DNA from: Romboutsia lituseburensis
GTDB taxonomy: Bacteria; Bacillota; Clostridia; Peptostreptococcales; Peptostreptococcaceae
Direction: 5' to 3'
Assembly (NCBI RefSeq): GCF_024723825.1
Contig: NZ_JANQBQ010000001.1
Span: 2,232,001-2,296,000 of the forward strand
DNA length: 64,000 nt
The translations under genes were made by a program, and so were the position numbers. The notes beneath the pieces were generated by a model. It saw nothing but the letters and a program-made list of their open reading frames with translations, was not told the origin of the DNA and did no database searches. Positions 8,247 to 18,011 of the stretch are shown here, in pieces (position 1 is the first letter of the stretch; every line of letters begins with the position of its first letter).

Positions 8247-8573
8247 TTGAAAAAACTTATTTCTATAATCTCGACCTTTTTAATTCTTATCATTTGTAAT
8301 TTTATACTGTGTAATCTTTTCAAAACTAGTTTTTTTGAATTTTCTTTTTTAACAGGAATATTAGTTACTATTTTTATAGCATTTTTCTCTAGTGATGGTG
8401 GAGCAACTACTTCTGCATGTGATTTACGATATAAATTTTTACTTGAAAGTGATACAAGAAAAAATAACGGTGATATTCAATTCAATATAAATCTCCCTTT
8501 TATAGTATCTCTAATATATACTATAGTAACTGGAATTATTAGTTTTATAGTTTACTTTGATCACTTTTTTTAG
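8247..8573 (+). CDS. Small membrane protein of unknown function
   Basis: I do not recognise this 108-residue protein. It has two hydrophobic segments near the N-terminus (about residues 3-25 and 30-50), a hydrophilic middle containing SSDGGATTSACDLRYK, and a third hydrophobic segment at the end. The TTG at 8247 is preferred to an upstream TTG at 8232 because the GGAGGG site at 8234-8239 is well spaced for it and would lie inside the longer frame. The gene stands alone between two terminators. The SSDGG motif between membrane segments recalls unassigned Bacillus/Clostridium membrane proteins, but no function can be stated. Confidence 0.65.
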   Translation: MKKLISIISTFLILIICNFILCNLFKTSFFEFSFLTGILVTIFIAFFSSDGGATTSACDLRYKFLLESDTRKNNGDIQFNINLPFIVSLIYTIVTGIISFIVYFDHFF

Positions 8574-8642
8574 CAAAAATTCGTTTAGTTTAACCTAACG
8601 TATTGGATCTAAACTTCATGATATCAATGAATTTGTACGTAA

Positions 8643-8672
8643 AAAACTCCCTAATTTAAGTTAGGGAGTTTT
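8643..8672 (+). terminator. Bidirectional terminator between small membrane gene and ribU
   Basis: Arms AAAACTCCCTAA (8643-8654) and TTAGGGAGTTTT (8661-8672) form a perfect stem with A and T tracts on both sides, so it can serve both converging genes. Confidence 0.85.
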
Positions 8673-8675
8673 ATT

Positions 8676-9290
8676 TTATTTAACTCTATTTAATATCTTC
8701 TCTGTTCTTTTGTATAAAGGTAATGTCAACAATGACATTATAGTTGCTTTTAATAAATTAAACGGAGCTATTATCCATATTACAAATGTCAGTTTATCTA
8801 CTATATAAGGATTAATTGCTGCTCCCATTTCTATTACTGCTTCTATCGGCATTATAGTGCTATAAAATGGTAGCATTATATAGTAATTTGATAAACATCC
8901 AACTATAGTCATAACAAATACTCCAAGTATAAGTCCTATTATAATTCCTGATTTTTCTCTTTTCTTTGTATAAACATAAGAAACTGTCCAAACAAATGAT
9001 CCACCTATTACGAAATTTGCAAATTCTCCAACACCACCTGTTGTAGACATACCTGTTATAAACTGTAATAAATTTTTAAGAAATGCTATAGCAACACCTG
9101 CCATAGGTCCTAGCGCAATTCCGCCTAATAATGCTGGTAAATCAGATACATCTATTTTTAGAAATTCTGGAAATAACATTGGAATTGGAACAGATATAAA
9201 CATTAATATATATCCAATTGCAGATAGAATTCCTACCTTTACTAATGTAGATGTTTTAAAAACACTTTTATTTTCTAAAGTTCCTTGCAT
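8676..9290 (-). CDS. ribU: Riboflavin ECF transporter substrate-binding component RibU
   Basis: RibU is the membrane S component that binds riboflavin for the energy-coupling-factor transporter. The EcfA/EcfT motor genes are not in the window. The 204-residue protein has about six membrane segments with the S-component segment MLFPEFLKIDVSDLPALLGG and the RibU-like FLKNLLQFITG. The ATG at 9290 is chosen because AGGAGG stands 9 bases before it; the longer open frame upstream runs through the riboswitch and is not real. Expression is controlled by the FMN riboswitch and its terminator immediately upstream. Confidence 0.93.
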   Translation of the reverse strand: MQGTLENKSVFKTSTLVKVGILSAIGYILMFISVPIPMLFPEFLKIDVSDLPALLGGIALGPMAGVAIAFLKNLLQFITGMSTTGGVGEFANFVIGGSFVWTVSYVYTKKREKSGIIIGLILGVFVMTIVGCLSNYYIMLPFYSTIMPIEAVIEMGAAINPYIVDKLTFVIWIIAPFNLLKATIMSLLTLPLYKRTEKILNRVK

Positions 9291-9326
9291 AAAATATAAC
9301 CTCCTAATTTTATTAGGAAAAACAAA

Positions 9327-9354
9327 AGCTCGAAGAGATCTATCTTCGAGCTTA
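9327..9354 (-). terminator. Terminator of the FMN riboswitch expression platform
   Basis: On the minus strand AAGCTCGAAGA and TCTTCGAGCTT form an 11-bp stem followed by a T-rich tract, between the aptamer and the ribU ribosome site. Its loop repeats an 11-base string (AAGATAGATCT) also present at the 5' edge of the aptamer. Confidence 0.85.
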
Positions 9355-9421
9355 TTTTTTGAGCGCAAGTTATATAATATACATAATTTATTGTATATAA
9401 ATAGACAATGTAAAAAATTTG

Positions 9422-9536
9422 CTTCTTCTCTCATCCAGACTTTACTGTCGGCTTTGGAATTTCACCAAATCATGCTACAAATGTAGCTCGCGGGCTGTAC
9501 CGCCGGTAGGGAATTTCACCCTGCCCCGAAGATCTA
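9422..9536 (-). promoter_or_regulatory. FMN riboswitch (RFN element)
   Basis: The minus strand carries the RFN consensus blocks in order: CTTCGGGGCAGGGTGAAAT, ACCGGCGGTA, AGCCCGCGAGC, TTGGTGAAATTCC, GCCGACAGT and AAGTCTGGATGAGAGAAG. It binds FMN and, with the terminator at 9327-9354, should stop transcription of ribU when FMN is plentiful. Confidence 0.97.
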
Positions 9537-9569
9537 TCTTACTATTGATTTTTCCATTCTTATATTTAT

Positions 9570-9598
9570 ATAGTATTAATTTAAACTCTCAAAGTCAA
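9570..9598 (-). promoter_or_regulatory. Sigma-A promoter of ribU leader
   Basis: TTGACT (9593-9598) and TACTAT (9570-9575) on the minus strand are separated by 17 bases and lie about 35 bases before the FMN aptamer. Confidence 0.65.
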
Positions 9599-9665
9599 CT
9601 AATTTTTTTATATACCTTATATTACCTGTTAATTAATTACGACGACTATATTTTTATACCCATAA

Positions 9666-10823
9666 TTATTTATTGTAAACTAATTTTCCATCTATGACAG
9701 TGTATAATACATTACTTTGTATTTCTAATGGACACCCATCCCATATAACTATATCTGCATCTTTTCCTACTTCTATAGATCCTACTTTATTATCTATACC
9801 TAAAGTTTTAGCTGGATTTATAGTTATAGCTTCAAAGGCTTTTTCTTTTTTCATACCATGCTTAACAGCTATACCTGCACATAACGGTAAATACTGAACA
9901 GGAATTACAGGATGGTCTGTCATTAAACATATATCTAGTCCTGCATTAGATAATATTCCCGCTGTATCAAAAGTTAAATTTCTTAATTCTATTTTAGATT
10001 TTTCTGTTAATGAAGGACCCACAATTACTGGATATCCTTCTTCTACTAATTCTTCAACTATTAAGTGACCTTCTGTACAGTGATCTAGTGTAAGTTTTAG
10101 ATCAAATTCTTTAGCTATTCTTATAGCTGTAAATATATCATCCGCTCTATGTGCATGAACTTTAAATGGCACTTCTCCTTTAAGCACTGGCAATAAGCTC
10201 TCCATTCTTATATCATACTCTGGCTTATCATGATCTTCATGCTCCATGTATAAATCCATTTCATCTAAATACTCTTCTGCCTTTTTTAAATTTTCTCTTA
10301 GTAATGAAGCTATAGCCATTCTAGTCTGAGGCATTTTCTCATCTCTTCCATAACAACTTTTGGGATTTTCACCAAAAGCTATCTTAGATGCAACAGGATT
10401 TTTTATAACCATTTTATCTATTCTTCTACCAAATGTTTTTATAGCTATACATTGGCCACCCATTACATTTGCACTTCCTGGAGTTGTACATACCGCTGTT
10501 ATACCTCCTTGAACTGCTTCTTTAAAAGTATTATCCATTGGATTTATACCATCTATTGGATTTAGGTGTGGAGTTATTGGATCAGTTTCCTCATTTCCAT
10601 CTGCACCTTCAAATCCCATTCCATCTTCCCATAATCCTAAATGAGTATGGGCATCTATAAATCCAGGGAATACAAACTTACCATCTGCATCTATAACTTG
10701 TGCATCTGATGGTACATCTAAATTTTTTCCAATAGCCACTATCTTTCCATTTTCTATAATTATATTTTCTTCAACTATCCCGTTAGTTATAGTATTTATT
10801 GTTCCATTTTTTATGAATATCAT
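9666..10823 (-). CDS. Amidohydrolase (imidazolonepropionase-like)
   Basis: This 385-residue metal-dependent hydrolase of the amidohydrolase superfamily has the metal motif FIDAHTHLG (His59, His61), a later DHCTEGH segment, and the C-terminal KDADIVIWDG of the flanking beta domain. The natural substrate is unknown: members of this branch include imidazolonepropionase and cyclic-imide or peptide hydrolases, and no his-degradation genes are nearby. It has a good GGAGGAG ribosome site and follows tex after 22 bases, so it is probably co-transcribed with it. Confidence 0.85.
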   Translation of the reverse strand: MIFIKNGTINTITNGIVEENIIIENGKIVAIGKNLDVPSDAQVIDADGKFVFPGFIDAHTHLGLWEDGMGFEGADGNEETDPITPHLNPIDGINPMDNTFKEAVQGGITAVCTTPGSANVMGGQCIAIKTFGRRIDKMVIKNPVASKIAFGENPKSCYGRDEKMPQTRMAIASLLRENLKKAEEYLDEMDLYMEHEDHDKPEYDIRMESLLPVLKGEVPFKVHAHRADDIFTAIRIAKEFDLKLTLDHCTEGHLIVEELVEEGYPVIVGPSLTEKSKIELRNLTFDTAGILSNAGLDICLMTDHPVIPVQYLPLCAGIAVKHGMKKEKAFEAITINPAKTLGIDNKVGSIEVGKDADIVIWDGCPLEIQSNVLYTVIDGKLVYNK

Positions 10824-10845
10824 ATATTCTCCTCCTAATATAAGC

Positions 10846-12987
10846 TTATATCTTCATTGATAAAGCCACTCTTTGCTTATTCATGTCAACTCCTATAACT
10901 TTTACGTCTACAATATCTCCTACTGTGACTATAGACATAGGATCTTTTACAAATGATTTACTCATTTGAGATTTATGAACTAAACCATCATTTTTTATTC
11001 CAATATCTACGAAAGCTCCAAAGTCTACTACATTTCTAACTGTACCTTTTAGAACCATTTCTTCTTGGATATCTTCTATTTTTAATACATCCGTTCTAAG
11101 TATAGGTTTTATACCTTCTTCTCTAGGATCTCTTCCTGGTTTTTTAATTTCAGCTATTATATCTTTTAGGGTTAATTGGCCGATTTCTAAATTATCACTT
11201 AATTGTTTTATACCTACTTCATTAATCTTAGAATCAATTTCTTCTATATTTTTATTTTCTATATCCTTTAATGAGTATCCTAAAATTTCTAACATTTTTT
11301 TACAAGTATCATAGCTCTCTGGATGAACGCCTGTATTATCTAAAGGATTTTTAGCATCCAGTATTCTCATAAATCCTGCACATTGTGTAAATGCTTGAGG
11401 ACCTAATCTCTTTACTTTTTTCAACTGTGCCCTAGACGTAAAGTCTCCATTTTCTTCTCTATATGCTACTATATTTTTAGCTATAGTTTTACTTATACCT
11501 GCAATATGCTCTAATAAAGAATATGATGCTGTATTTAAATCTACACCTACGCTATTAACTGAGTCTTCTACAACTCCACCTAATACTTCAGCTAATCTTT
11601 TTTGATTTAAATCATGCTGATATTGACCTACCCCTATACTTTTAGGATCTATTTTTACTAGTTCTGCCAATGGATCCTGTAATCTTCTTCCTATAGATAT
11701 AGCTCCTCTTATAGATACATTTATATCTGGATGCTCTTCATTAGCCAATTCTGATGCAGAATAAACTGATGCTCCAGCTTCATTAACTATTATATATTGG
11801 ATAGGTCTCTCTATTTCCTTTATCATATCTGATACAAATTTTTCAGATTCTCTCGATGCAGTTCCATTTCCAATAGCTATGATATCTATTCCATGAGTAT
11901 TTATTAATTCTTTAAGAGTTTTCTTTGCACCTTCTACATTATTTTGTGGTTCTGTTGGATATACCGTTGTAAAGTCTAGTAGCTTTCCATTTTTATCTAC
12001 AACCGCAATCTTGCATCCTGTTCTAAATGCTGGGTCAAATCCCATTACAACTTTATCTTTAACTGGTGATTGTAATAAAAGGCTTTTTATATTTTTACCA
12101 AATACACTTATCGCTCTTTCTTGAGCTAATTCAGTTAAATGGTTTCTTATTTCTCTTTCTATAGAAGGAAATATTAATCTTTTGTATGCATCCTCTATAG
12201 ATGAAACTATTTCTTGTTTATTTTTAAAGTTATCATTTTTTACATATTCATTTATTATATGATTTATTACTTTTTCATTATTTATTTCTAATTTAACCTT
12301 TAAAAAACTTTCTTTTTCTCCTCTATTTATAGCTAATACTCTATGAGGAGCTATAGTTTTTACTGATTCACTATAATCATAGTACATATCATATACAGAT
12401 TTTTCTTCCTGAGAATTTTTCGTTACTATAATACCCTCTTTTAATGCAAGCTCTCTTATATGTTTTCTTATTTTTGCATCATCTGATACGATTTCAGCTA
12501 TTATATCTTTAGCTCCTTTTAAAGCTTCTTCTATTGAGCTTACTTCCTTTTCTTCATTTATATATTTTTCAGCTTCAATATCTAAATTTTCTATATTTGT
12601 ATTTAAAATAGCTAATGCTAAGCCCTCTAATCCCTTTTCTTTTGCTATAGTAGCTCTAGTTCTTTTCTTTTGTTTATATGGAGCATATATGTCTTCCACT
12701 TCTTGAAGAGTATGTGCTTTTTCTATATTTACTTTTATTTCTTCTGTTAATTTTCCCTGTTCTTCAATTATTCTTACTACATCATCTTTTCTACTTTGTA
12801 AATTTCTTAAATACATCAATTTATCATGAAATTCTCTTAGAGTTACATCGCTCATTTCTCCAGTCATTTCTTTTCTGTATCTAGCTATAAATGGGATTGT
12901 GTTACCTTCATCTATAAGTTTTATAGTATTGTTTACTTGGTCATCTCTTAGATTAAGTTCTTTTTTTAATATTTCATTTATATTCAT
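10846..12987 (-). CDS. tex: Tex-family RNA-binding transcription accessory protein
   Basis: The 713-residue Tex/YdcI protein is related to eukaryotic Spt6. It has an N-terminal helical region with PFIARYRKEMTG, a YqgF/RNase H-like domain (about 310-440, GFDPAFRTGCKIAVVD), helix-hairpin-helix repeats (about 480-560, ISKTIAKNIVAYREENG) and a C-terminal S1 domain (about 635-710, GTVRNVVDFGAFVDIGIKND). Tex binds nucleic acids and affects transcription; its exact role is not settled. The length is typical. It is separated from prfB by a terminator. Confidence 0.95.
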   Translation of the reverse strand: MNINEILKKELNLRDDQVNNTIKLIDEGNTIPFIARYRKEMTGEMSDVTLREFHDKLMYLRNLQSRKDDVVRIIEEQGKLTEEIKVNIEKAHTLQEVEDIYAPYKQKKRTRATIAKEKGLEGLALAILNTNIENLDIEAEKYINEEKEVSSIEEALKGAKDIIAEIVSDDAKIRKHIRELALKEGIIVTKNSQEEKSVYDMYYDYSESVKTIAPHRVLAINRGEKESFLKVKLEINNEKVINHIINEYVKNDNFKNKQEIVSSIEDAYKRLIFPSIEREIRNHLTELAQERAISVFGKNIKSLLLQSPVKDKVVMGFDPAFRTGCKIAVVDKNGKLLDFTTVYPTEPQNNVEGAKKTLKELINTHGIDIIAIGNGTASRESEKFVSDMIKEIERPIQYIIVNEAGASVYSASELANEEHPDINVSIRGAISIGRRLQDPLAELVKIDPKSIGVGQYQHDLNQKRLAEVLGGVVEDSVNSVGVDLNTASYSLLEHIAGISKTIAKNIVAYREENGDFTSRAQLKKVKRLGPQAFTQCAGFMRILDAKNPLDNTGVHPESYDTCKKMLEILGYSLKDIENKNIEEIDSKINEVGIKQLSDNLEIGQLTLKDIIAEIKKPGRDPREEGIKPILRTDVLKIEDIQEEMVLKGTVRNVVDFGAFVDIGIKNDGLVHKSQMSKSFVKDPMSIVTVGDIVDVKVIGVDMNKQRVALSMKI

Positions 12988-13050
12988 ATGAATCCCTCTT
13001 CTTTCGCTTATTTAGGTATATTTAATTTTTAAGTATTTTATATAACTTTA

Positions 13051-13081
13051 AAATAAGGCTCGAGAATTAAATTCTCAAGCC
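13051..13081 (-). terminator. Terminator after prfB
   Basis: On the minus strand GGCTTGAGAAT and ATTCTCGAGCC pair (one G-U), followed by TTATTTT, just past the prfB stop. Confidence 0.75.
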
Positions 13082-13087
13082 CTTTCT

Positions 13088-14201
13088 TTAATGATTTTTA
13101 GATTTATTAATTCTTAAATATTCATTTATAAATAAATCTAAATTCCCATCCATAACACTATCTACATTACCCATTTCTGCATTAGTCCTATGGTCTTTTA
13201 CTAATTTATACGGTTGGAATACATATGATCTTATTTGACTTCCCCATGTTATTTGAGAATACTTGCCTTGAATATCTTCTATTTTTTCTTTTTGTTCAAG
13301 TTCTTTAAGCTCTATAAGCTTAGCCATAAGCATCTTCATAGCCGTATCTTTATTTTTATGTTGAGATCTTTCATTTTGACACTGAACTACAACACCAGTA
13401 GGTATATGTGTTATCCTTACTGCTGAATCTGTAGTATTTACATGTTGACCGCCTGCACCAGAAGCCCTATATGTATCTATTTTCAAATCTACTGTATTTA
13501 TATCTATTTCTATACTATCATCTAATTCTGGTATAATATCTATAGATGCAAATGATGTATGTCTTTTTCCTGATGGATCAAAAGGAGATATTCTTACTAT
13601 ACGATGAACACCTTTTTCACTTCTTAAATATCCGTATGCATTTATTCCCTCTATAAGAAGTGTTGCACTTTTTATCCCAGCTTCAGGGTCTGAGATTATA
13701 TCTAAGATTTTAACTTTATAGTTTTTACCTTCTCCCCATCTTACGTACATTCTAAGTAACATTTGCGCCCAATCTTGAGCATCAAGCCCTCCCGTACCAG
13801 CATTTATAGATAAAATAGCATTATTTTTATCATATTCTCCACTTAGAAGAGTTTTTATCCTTACTGTATCTATTTCATTTTCTAATTTAGATATATATTC
13901 CTCTATTTCTTTTTCAATAGATTCATCATTTTCTTCAAGTCCTATTTCTATTAAAACTTCAATTTCTTCTAATGATGATACAAGTGTATTATACTCTTCT
14001 ACAGTTTCCTTACGTGCTTTATTTTCTTGAAGTATCTTCTGAGCAACATCATTATCATTCCAAAAATCCTGCTCATTCATCTTGTCTTCATTTTCTCTAA
14101 TTATTGTATTCAATGAAGCAATGTCAAAGAGAAACCCTCATTTCTTCTATATTTGAAGACATTCTCTCTACACTATTTCTATAGTCTTGTAAATTTAACA
14201 T
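13088..14201 (-). CDS. prfB: Peptide chain release factor 2 (programmed +1 frameshift)
   Basis: RF2 reads UGA and UAA stops. The gene starts at ATG 14201 behind GGAGG, reads 25 codons ending RVSL, then meets an in-frame TGA (14124-14126) in the context CTTTGAC. Slipping +1 at CTT TGA continues as DIASLNTIIRENE and gives a 370-residue protein of normal length. The codon-recognition SPF (in RISPFDPSGKRHTSF) and peptidyl-tRNA hydrolysis motif GGQ (in RASGAGGQHVN) are present. This is the well-known autoregulatory RF2 frameshift: low RF2 lets ribosomes pause and shift. An AGGGTTTC stretch just before the site acts as the stimulatory SD-like element. It lies 15 bases after secA in one operon. Confidence 0.97.
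14124..14129 (-). promoter_or_regulatory. prfB ribosomal frameshift site
   Basis: The minus-strand CTT TGA C shift site has an upstream AGGG element about 6 bases before it. The zero frame ends at this TGA after 25 codons and the +1 frame stays open to the end of RF2. Confidence 0.95.
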
Positions 14202-14216
14202 TTCTGTCCTCCGCTA

Positions 14217-16889
14217 TTATCTACCACAACATTTCTTATATTTTTTACCACTTCCACAAGGGCAATCATCATTTCTTCCTATTGATTCTTCTTTCTTAAC
14301 AGTTTTATTTCCTGGTTCATCTGTTATGTTAGAAGATAAATGATCAACATCTATAACTTGCTTTCTTTCAACTGGTTCTTCTATAGTTATGTTGAAAAGA
14401 TATCTTATAGTATCTTCTTGTATATGTGTGTTCATTTCATTGAACATTTCAAATCCTTCATTAGTGTAAGCTATAACTGGATCTTGTTGACCTATAGCAC
14501 GAAGTCCTATACCTTGACGTAATTGATCCATTGCATCTATATGGTCTATCCAATGATTATCAACAGCTTGAAGAAGTATAACTCTTTCCACTTCTCTCAT
14601 TCTTTCCGATCCTATTTTTTCTTCCTTATCACTATATATCTTAACTGCGATTTCATATACTGCTTCTATTAATTGTGCAGCATTAAGTTTTTCCATATCT
14701 GTTATATCTATACTTCCTTTTGGCATGAATAAATGATATAGATAATCTTTAAATCCATCTATGTTTATACTATTTTCTTGAGTATAAGTACTAGCTGCAT
14801 CTTCTATTAAAGAGCGTACCATATGCTTTATTTGTTCTTCTAAATTTTCACCTTCTAGAACTCTTCTTCTTTCAGCATATATAGTCTCTCTTTGTTTATT
14901 CATAACATCATCATATTGAAGTACATGTTTTCTTATACCAAAGTTTCTACCTTCAACTTTCTTTTGAGCACCTTCTATAGACTTAGTTAACATTTTATGT
15001 TCTATCGGCATATCTTCTTCTAGACCTATTTTTTCTACTACAGAACTTATTCTATCACTTCCGAATAATCTCATAAGATCATCTTCTAGTGAAATGTAGA
15101 ATGTAGAACTACCTGGGTCACCTTGACGACCAGCACGACCTCTTAACTGATTATCAATTCTTCTAGATTCATGTCTTTCAGTACCTATGATAGCTAAACC
15201 ACCAGCTTTTATAACTTCTTCTTGCTCTTGATGAGTTTGCTCTTTAAACTTTTTGTATAAGTTTTCATATTCATCTCTAGCTGCAAATAATTCTTCATTG
15301 CCTTCTCTATCTATTCCTTCTAACGATGTATCTACTTTATTTATTACAGATTCATCGTATCCTAATCTTTTCATTTCTCTCTTTGTTAGGAAAGTAGGGT
15401 TACCACCTAATACTATATCGGTACCACGACCTGCCATATTAGTTGCTATAGTTACAGCACCTATTCTACCAGCTTGTGCTATTATTTCAGCTTCTTTATC
15501 ATGGTGCTTAGCATTTAATACTTCATGCTTAACTCCTTTTTTCTTTAATAGCATAGATAATAATTCTGAATTTTCTATTGAAACCGTACCAACAAGCACT
15601 GGTTGCTTAACTGCATGTCTTTCAATTATATCGTCTACAACTGCATTAAACTTACCTCTTGTATTCTTGTAAACAACATCGGCTAAATCATTTCTTAAAA
15701 TCTCTTTATTAGTAGGTATTTGAACTACGTCCATTTTATATATAGCCTTAAATTCATCTTCTTCTGTTTTAGCTGTACCTGTCATTCCTGATAACTTGTT
15801 ATACATTCTAAAGTAATTTTGGAATGTTACTGTAGCTAATGTTTTAGACTCCCTTTGAATTCTTAGACCTTCCTTAGCTTCTATAGCTTGGTGTAATCCT
15901 TCAGAGTATCTTCTACCAAACATAAGTCTTCCTGTAAATTCATCAACTATAATTATTTCTCCATCTTTAGATACATAATCAACATCACGTTTCATTATTA
16001 CATGAGCTTTTAATGCTTGACTTATATGATGATAAAGTTCTGTATTAGCTACATCTGTTAAGTTATCTACATTAAAGTAAACTTCTGCTTTTTGTATCCC
16101 CGATTCAGTTAAAGAAACTGATTTTTGTTTTTCATCAACCTCATAATTATCTGGCTTTAATGTTAGTACAAATGTATTAGCATCTGCATATAAATGTGTA
16201 GATTTATCCCCAGGTCCAGATATTATAAGTGGTGTTCTTGCCTCATCTACAAGAATTGAGTCAACCTCATCCACTATAGCATAGTTTAACTCTCTTTGAA
16301 CCATTTGTTCCTTATGTATTACCATGTTATCTTTTAAGTAATCAAATCCATATTCATTGTTAGTTCCATATGTTATATCACATTGATATTGTTCTCTTCT
16401 AACTTGAGGATTTTGCCCATGAACTATTACCCCAACTGTCATTCCAAGGAATTCATATACTTTTGCCATTTGTTCCTTATCACGTTTTGCTAGATAATCA
16501 TTTACTGTTACTACATGTACACCTTTCCCTGTAAGAGCATTTAAATATACTGGAGCAGTTGCAACTAATGTTTTACCTTCACCAGTTTTCATTTCAGCTA
16601 TTCTACCTTGATGAAGAACAATACCACCTATAAGCTGTACTCTATAGTGTCTCATTCCTAATATTCTTTTAGATGCTTCTCTTACAACAGCAAAAGCTTC
16701 TGGTAATATATCATCTATCGTTTCTCCTGCACTTAATCTTTCTTTAAATATATTTGTCATATTTTGAAATTCTTTATCTGACATAGAATCAAACTTTGTC
16801 TCTAAAGAATCTATTTGATCAACTATCTTATTAAACTTTTTAAGTTCTTTTTTATCCGCCATGTTAAATAAATTATCTAAAAAACTCAT
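14217..16889 (-). CDS. secA: Preprotein translocase ATPase SecA
   Basis: SecA drives Sec-dependent protein export across the membrane. The 890-residue protein has DEAD-motor motifs including [14 protein letters not shown] (Walker A) and [16 protein letters not shown], the second motor domain with [12 protein letters not shown], and the C-terminal zinc-binding [15 protein letters not shown] that contacts SecB or ribosomes. I take ATG 16889 (MSFLDNLFN) as the start because GAGGAGAG lies 9 bases upstream; a longer frame from 16931 has no such site. It follows hpf and precedes prfB. Confidence 0.96.
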   Translation of the reverse strand: MSFLDNLFNMADKKELKKFNKIVDQIDSLETKFDSMSDKEFQNMTNIFKERLSAGETIDDILPEAFAVVREASKRILGMRHYRVQLIGGIVLHQGRIAEMKTGEGKTLVATAPVYLNALTGKGVHVVTVNDYLAKRDKEQMAKVYEFLGMTVGVIVHGQNPQVRREQYQCDITYGTNNEYGFDYLKDNMVIHKEQMVQRELNYAIVDEVDSILVDEARTPLIISGPGDKSTHLYADANTFVLTLKPDNYEVDEKQKSVSLTESGIQKAEVYFNVDNLTDVANTELYHHISQALKAHVIMKRDVDYVSKDGEIIIVDEFTGRLMFGRRYSEGLHQAIEAKEGLRIQRESKTLATVTFQNYFRMYNKLSGMTGTAKTEEDEFKAIYKMDVVQIPTNKEILRNDLADVVYKNTRGKFNAVVDDIIERHAVKQPVLVGTVSIENSELLSMLLKKKGVKHEVLNAKHHDKEAEIIAQAGRIGAVTIATNMAGRGTDIVLGGNPTFLTKREMKRLGYDESVINKVDTSLEGIDREGNEELFAARDEYENLYKKFKEQTHQEQEEVIKAGGLAIIGTERHESRRIDNQLRGRAGRQGDPGSSTFYISLEDDLMRLFGSDRISSVVEKIGLEEDMPIEHKMLTKSIEGAQKKVEGRNFGIRKHVLQYDDVMNKQRETIYAERRRVLEGENLEEQIKHMVRSLIEDAASTYTQENSINIDGFKDYLYHLFMPKGSIDITDMEKLNAAQLIEAVYEIAVKIYSDKEEKIGSERMREVERVILLQAVDNHWIDHIDAMDQLRQGIGLRAIGQQDPVIAYTNEGFEMFNEMNTHIQEDTIRYLFNITIEEPVERKQVIDVDHLSSNITDEPGNKTVKKEESIGRNDDCPCGSGKKYKKCCGR

Positions 16890-17022
16890 ATTCAGCATCT
16901 CTCCTCGCTCAATTATTATACTAATATTCATTTTACCATAAAAATTCTATATTTAATATTGAATATTTGCCTTTATATTCTAACGCTTAAAATGTAACTA
17001 CTCTATGTAAGGTAAACTAATT

Positions 17023-17061
17023 AAAAAAGCTATCGATAATTAAATTTATCGATAGCTTTTT
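17023..17061 (-). terminator. Terminator after hpf
   Basis: Perfect arms AAGCTATCGATAA and TTATCGATAGCTT on the minus strand are followed by a T run, 18 bases after the hpf stop. Transcription of secA therefore needs its own promoter or read-through. Confidence 0.85.
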
Positions 17062-17078
17062 AATTAATTTAAATTATC

Positions 17079-17630
17079 TTATTCATGTTCTATTATCCCA
17101 TATCCACCATTTCTACGTTTATATACTATAGATACTTCATCTGTATCTATATTTCTAAACATATAGAAATCATGCTCTATTAATTCCATCTGTAACACCG
17201 CTTCTTCGGCACTCATAGGTTTCATATCAAACTTTTTATGTCTTTCTATTACTATATCTAAATTATCTTCATCATCGTCTTCAAAGTCAATGTCCTCATT
17301 TAATTCTACACCTTGGAATCTTATACTCTCACTATCTTGATGTCTATCTTGCAATCTATTTTTATATCTTCTTAATTGCTTATTTAATTTATCATAAACT
17401 ATGTCTATAGCTGCATATAAGTTTTCTTCTATATCTTCAGCTCTAACTATTGGTCCACTTATAGGGATTATTGTTACTTCTACTTTTTGTCTTGATTTTT
17501 TAGCACTAACTGTCACTTTCACTTCTGTTTCTGGATGAAGGTAGTAGTCTAATCTTCCGATTTTCTCTTCTATCGCACCTTTAATTCCATCTGTTAGTTC
17601 CATTTGTTTTCCAGATATTATTATATTCAT
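17079..17630 (-). CDS. hpf: Long-form ribosome hibernation-promoting factor (HPF/RaiA)
   Basis: Long HPF dimerises 70S ribosomes into inactive 100S particles in resting cells. The 183-residue protein has the N-terminal RaiA/S30AE domain (1-100, starting MNIIISGKQMELTDGIK) and the C-terminal dimerisation domain (about 120-180) with HDFYMFRNIDTDEVSIVYKR. The GGGAG site 8 bases before ATG supports the start. Upstream lies an unusual AT-rich region with DnaA boxes, then thiC. Confidence 0.95.
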   Translation of the reverse strand: MNIIISGKQMELTDGIKGAIEEKIGRLDYYLHPETEVKVTVSAKKSRQKVEVTIIPISGPIVRAEDIEENLYAAIDIVYDKLNKQLRRYKNRLQDRHQDSESIRFQGVELNEDIDFEDDDEDNLDIVIERHKKFDMKPMSAEEAVLQMELIEHDFYMFRNIDTDEVSIVYKRRNGGYGIIEHE

Positions 17631-18011
17631 AAGAACATCTCCCTTCAGTTATAGCAGTATAATTAGTTATACTTTAATAAAGTATTCTACTCTGACTTAT
17701 ATAATCCTTTATTTTTATTGTTAACTTTTCTAAATTAATATATTCAAATAAAATAAGATTAATTTTGGGATAATCTACAAATTATATATGTGGATTAATA
17801 TTAACACTATAACTGTGGATAATGTGGATAATTTTGTTAATAACTCTACTTATTGTGCATTTCAAGCTATTTTTATAATATCGACTATCCACAAATGTCT
17901 ACAATAGTTGTTATTTATTTGTGAATTAGTGTCGTTTTTTAATGATTTATACAATTTTAAACATAAAATTTTTTTTTTATAAATTTATACATTTTTTTAA
18001 AAAATTCTATA
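17631..18011. other. AT-rich intergenic region between thiC and hpf
   Basis: About 380 bases, strongly AT-rich, without a reading frame of note. It holds the hpf ribosome site and a group of DnaA-box-like 9-mers (17789-17893). No clear thiC terminator was found. Confidence 0.5.
17789..17893. promoter_or_regulatory. DnaA-box cluster
   Basis: Two exact consensus boxes TGTGGATAA stand head to tail with no spacer (17814-17822 and 17823-17831). A third with one mismatch, TGTGGATTA, is at 17789-17797, and an inverted one with one mismatch, CTATCCACA, is at 17885-17893. The surrounding DNA is very AT-rich. No dnaA or dnaN gene is in the window, so this is probably not the main origin. DnaA-box clusters outside oriC are known in Bacillus as DnaA-titrating or regulatory sites. 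Confidence 0.6.

Noticed and set aside
9291-9434. N-terminal extension of ribU to 252 residues
   Set aside because: It would translate the riboswitch terminator; AGGAGG stands before the ATG at 9290.
13088-14113. prfB as a 341-residue gene or a pseudogene broken by a stop
   Set aside because: The stop is the standard RF2 frameshift signal and the first 25 codons match RF2 N-termini.
17760-17900. Main chromosomal origin
   Set aside because: DnaA boxes are present but dnaA, dnaN, gyrB or rpmH genes are not nearby.
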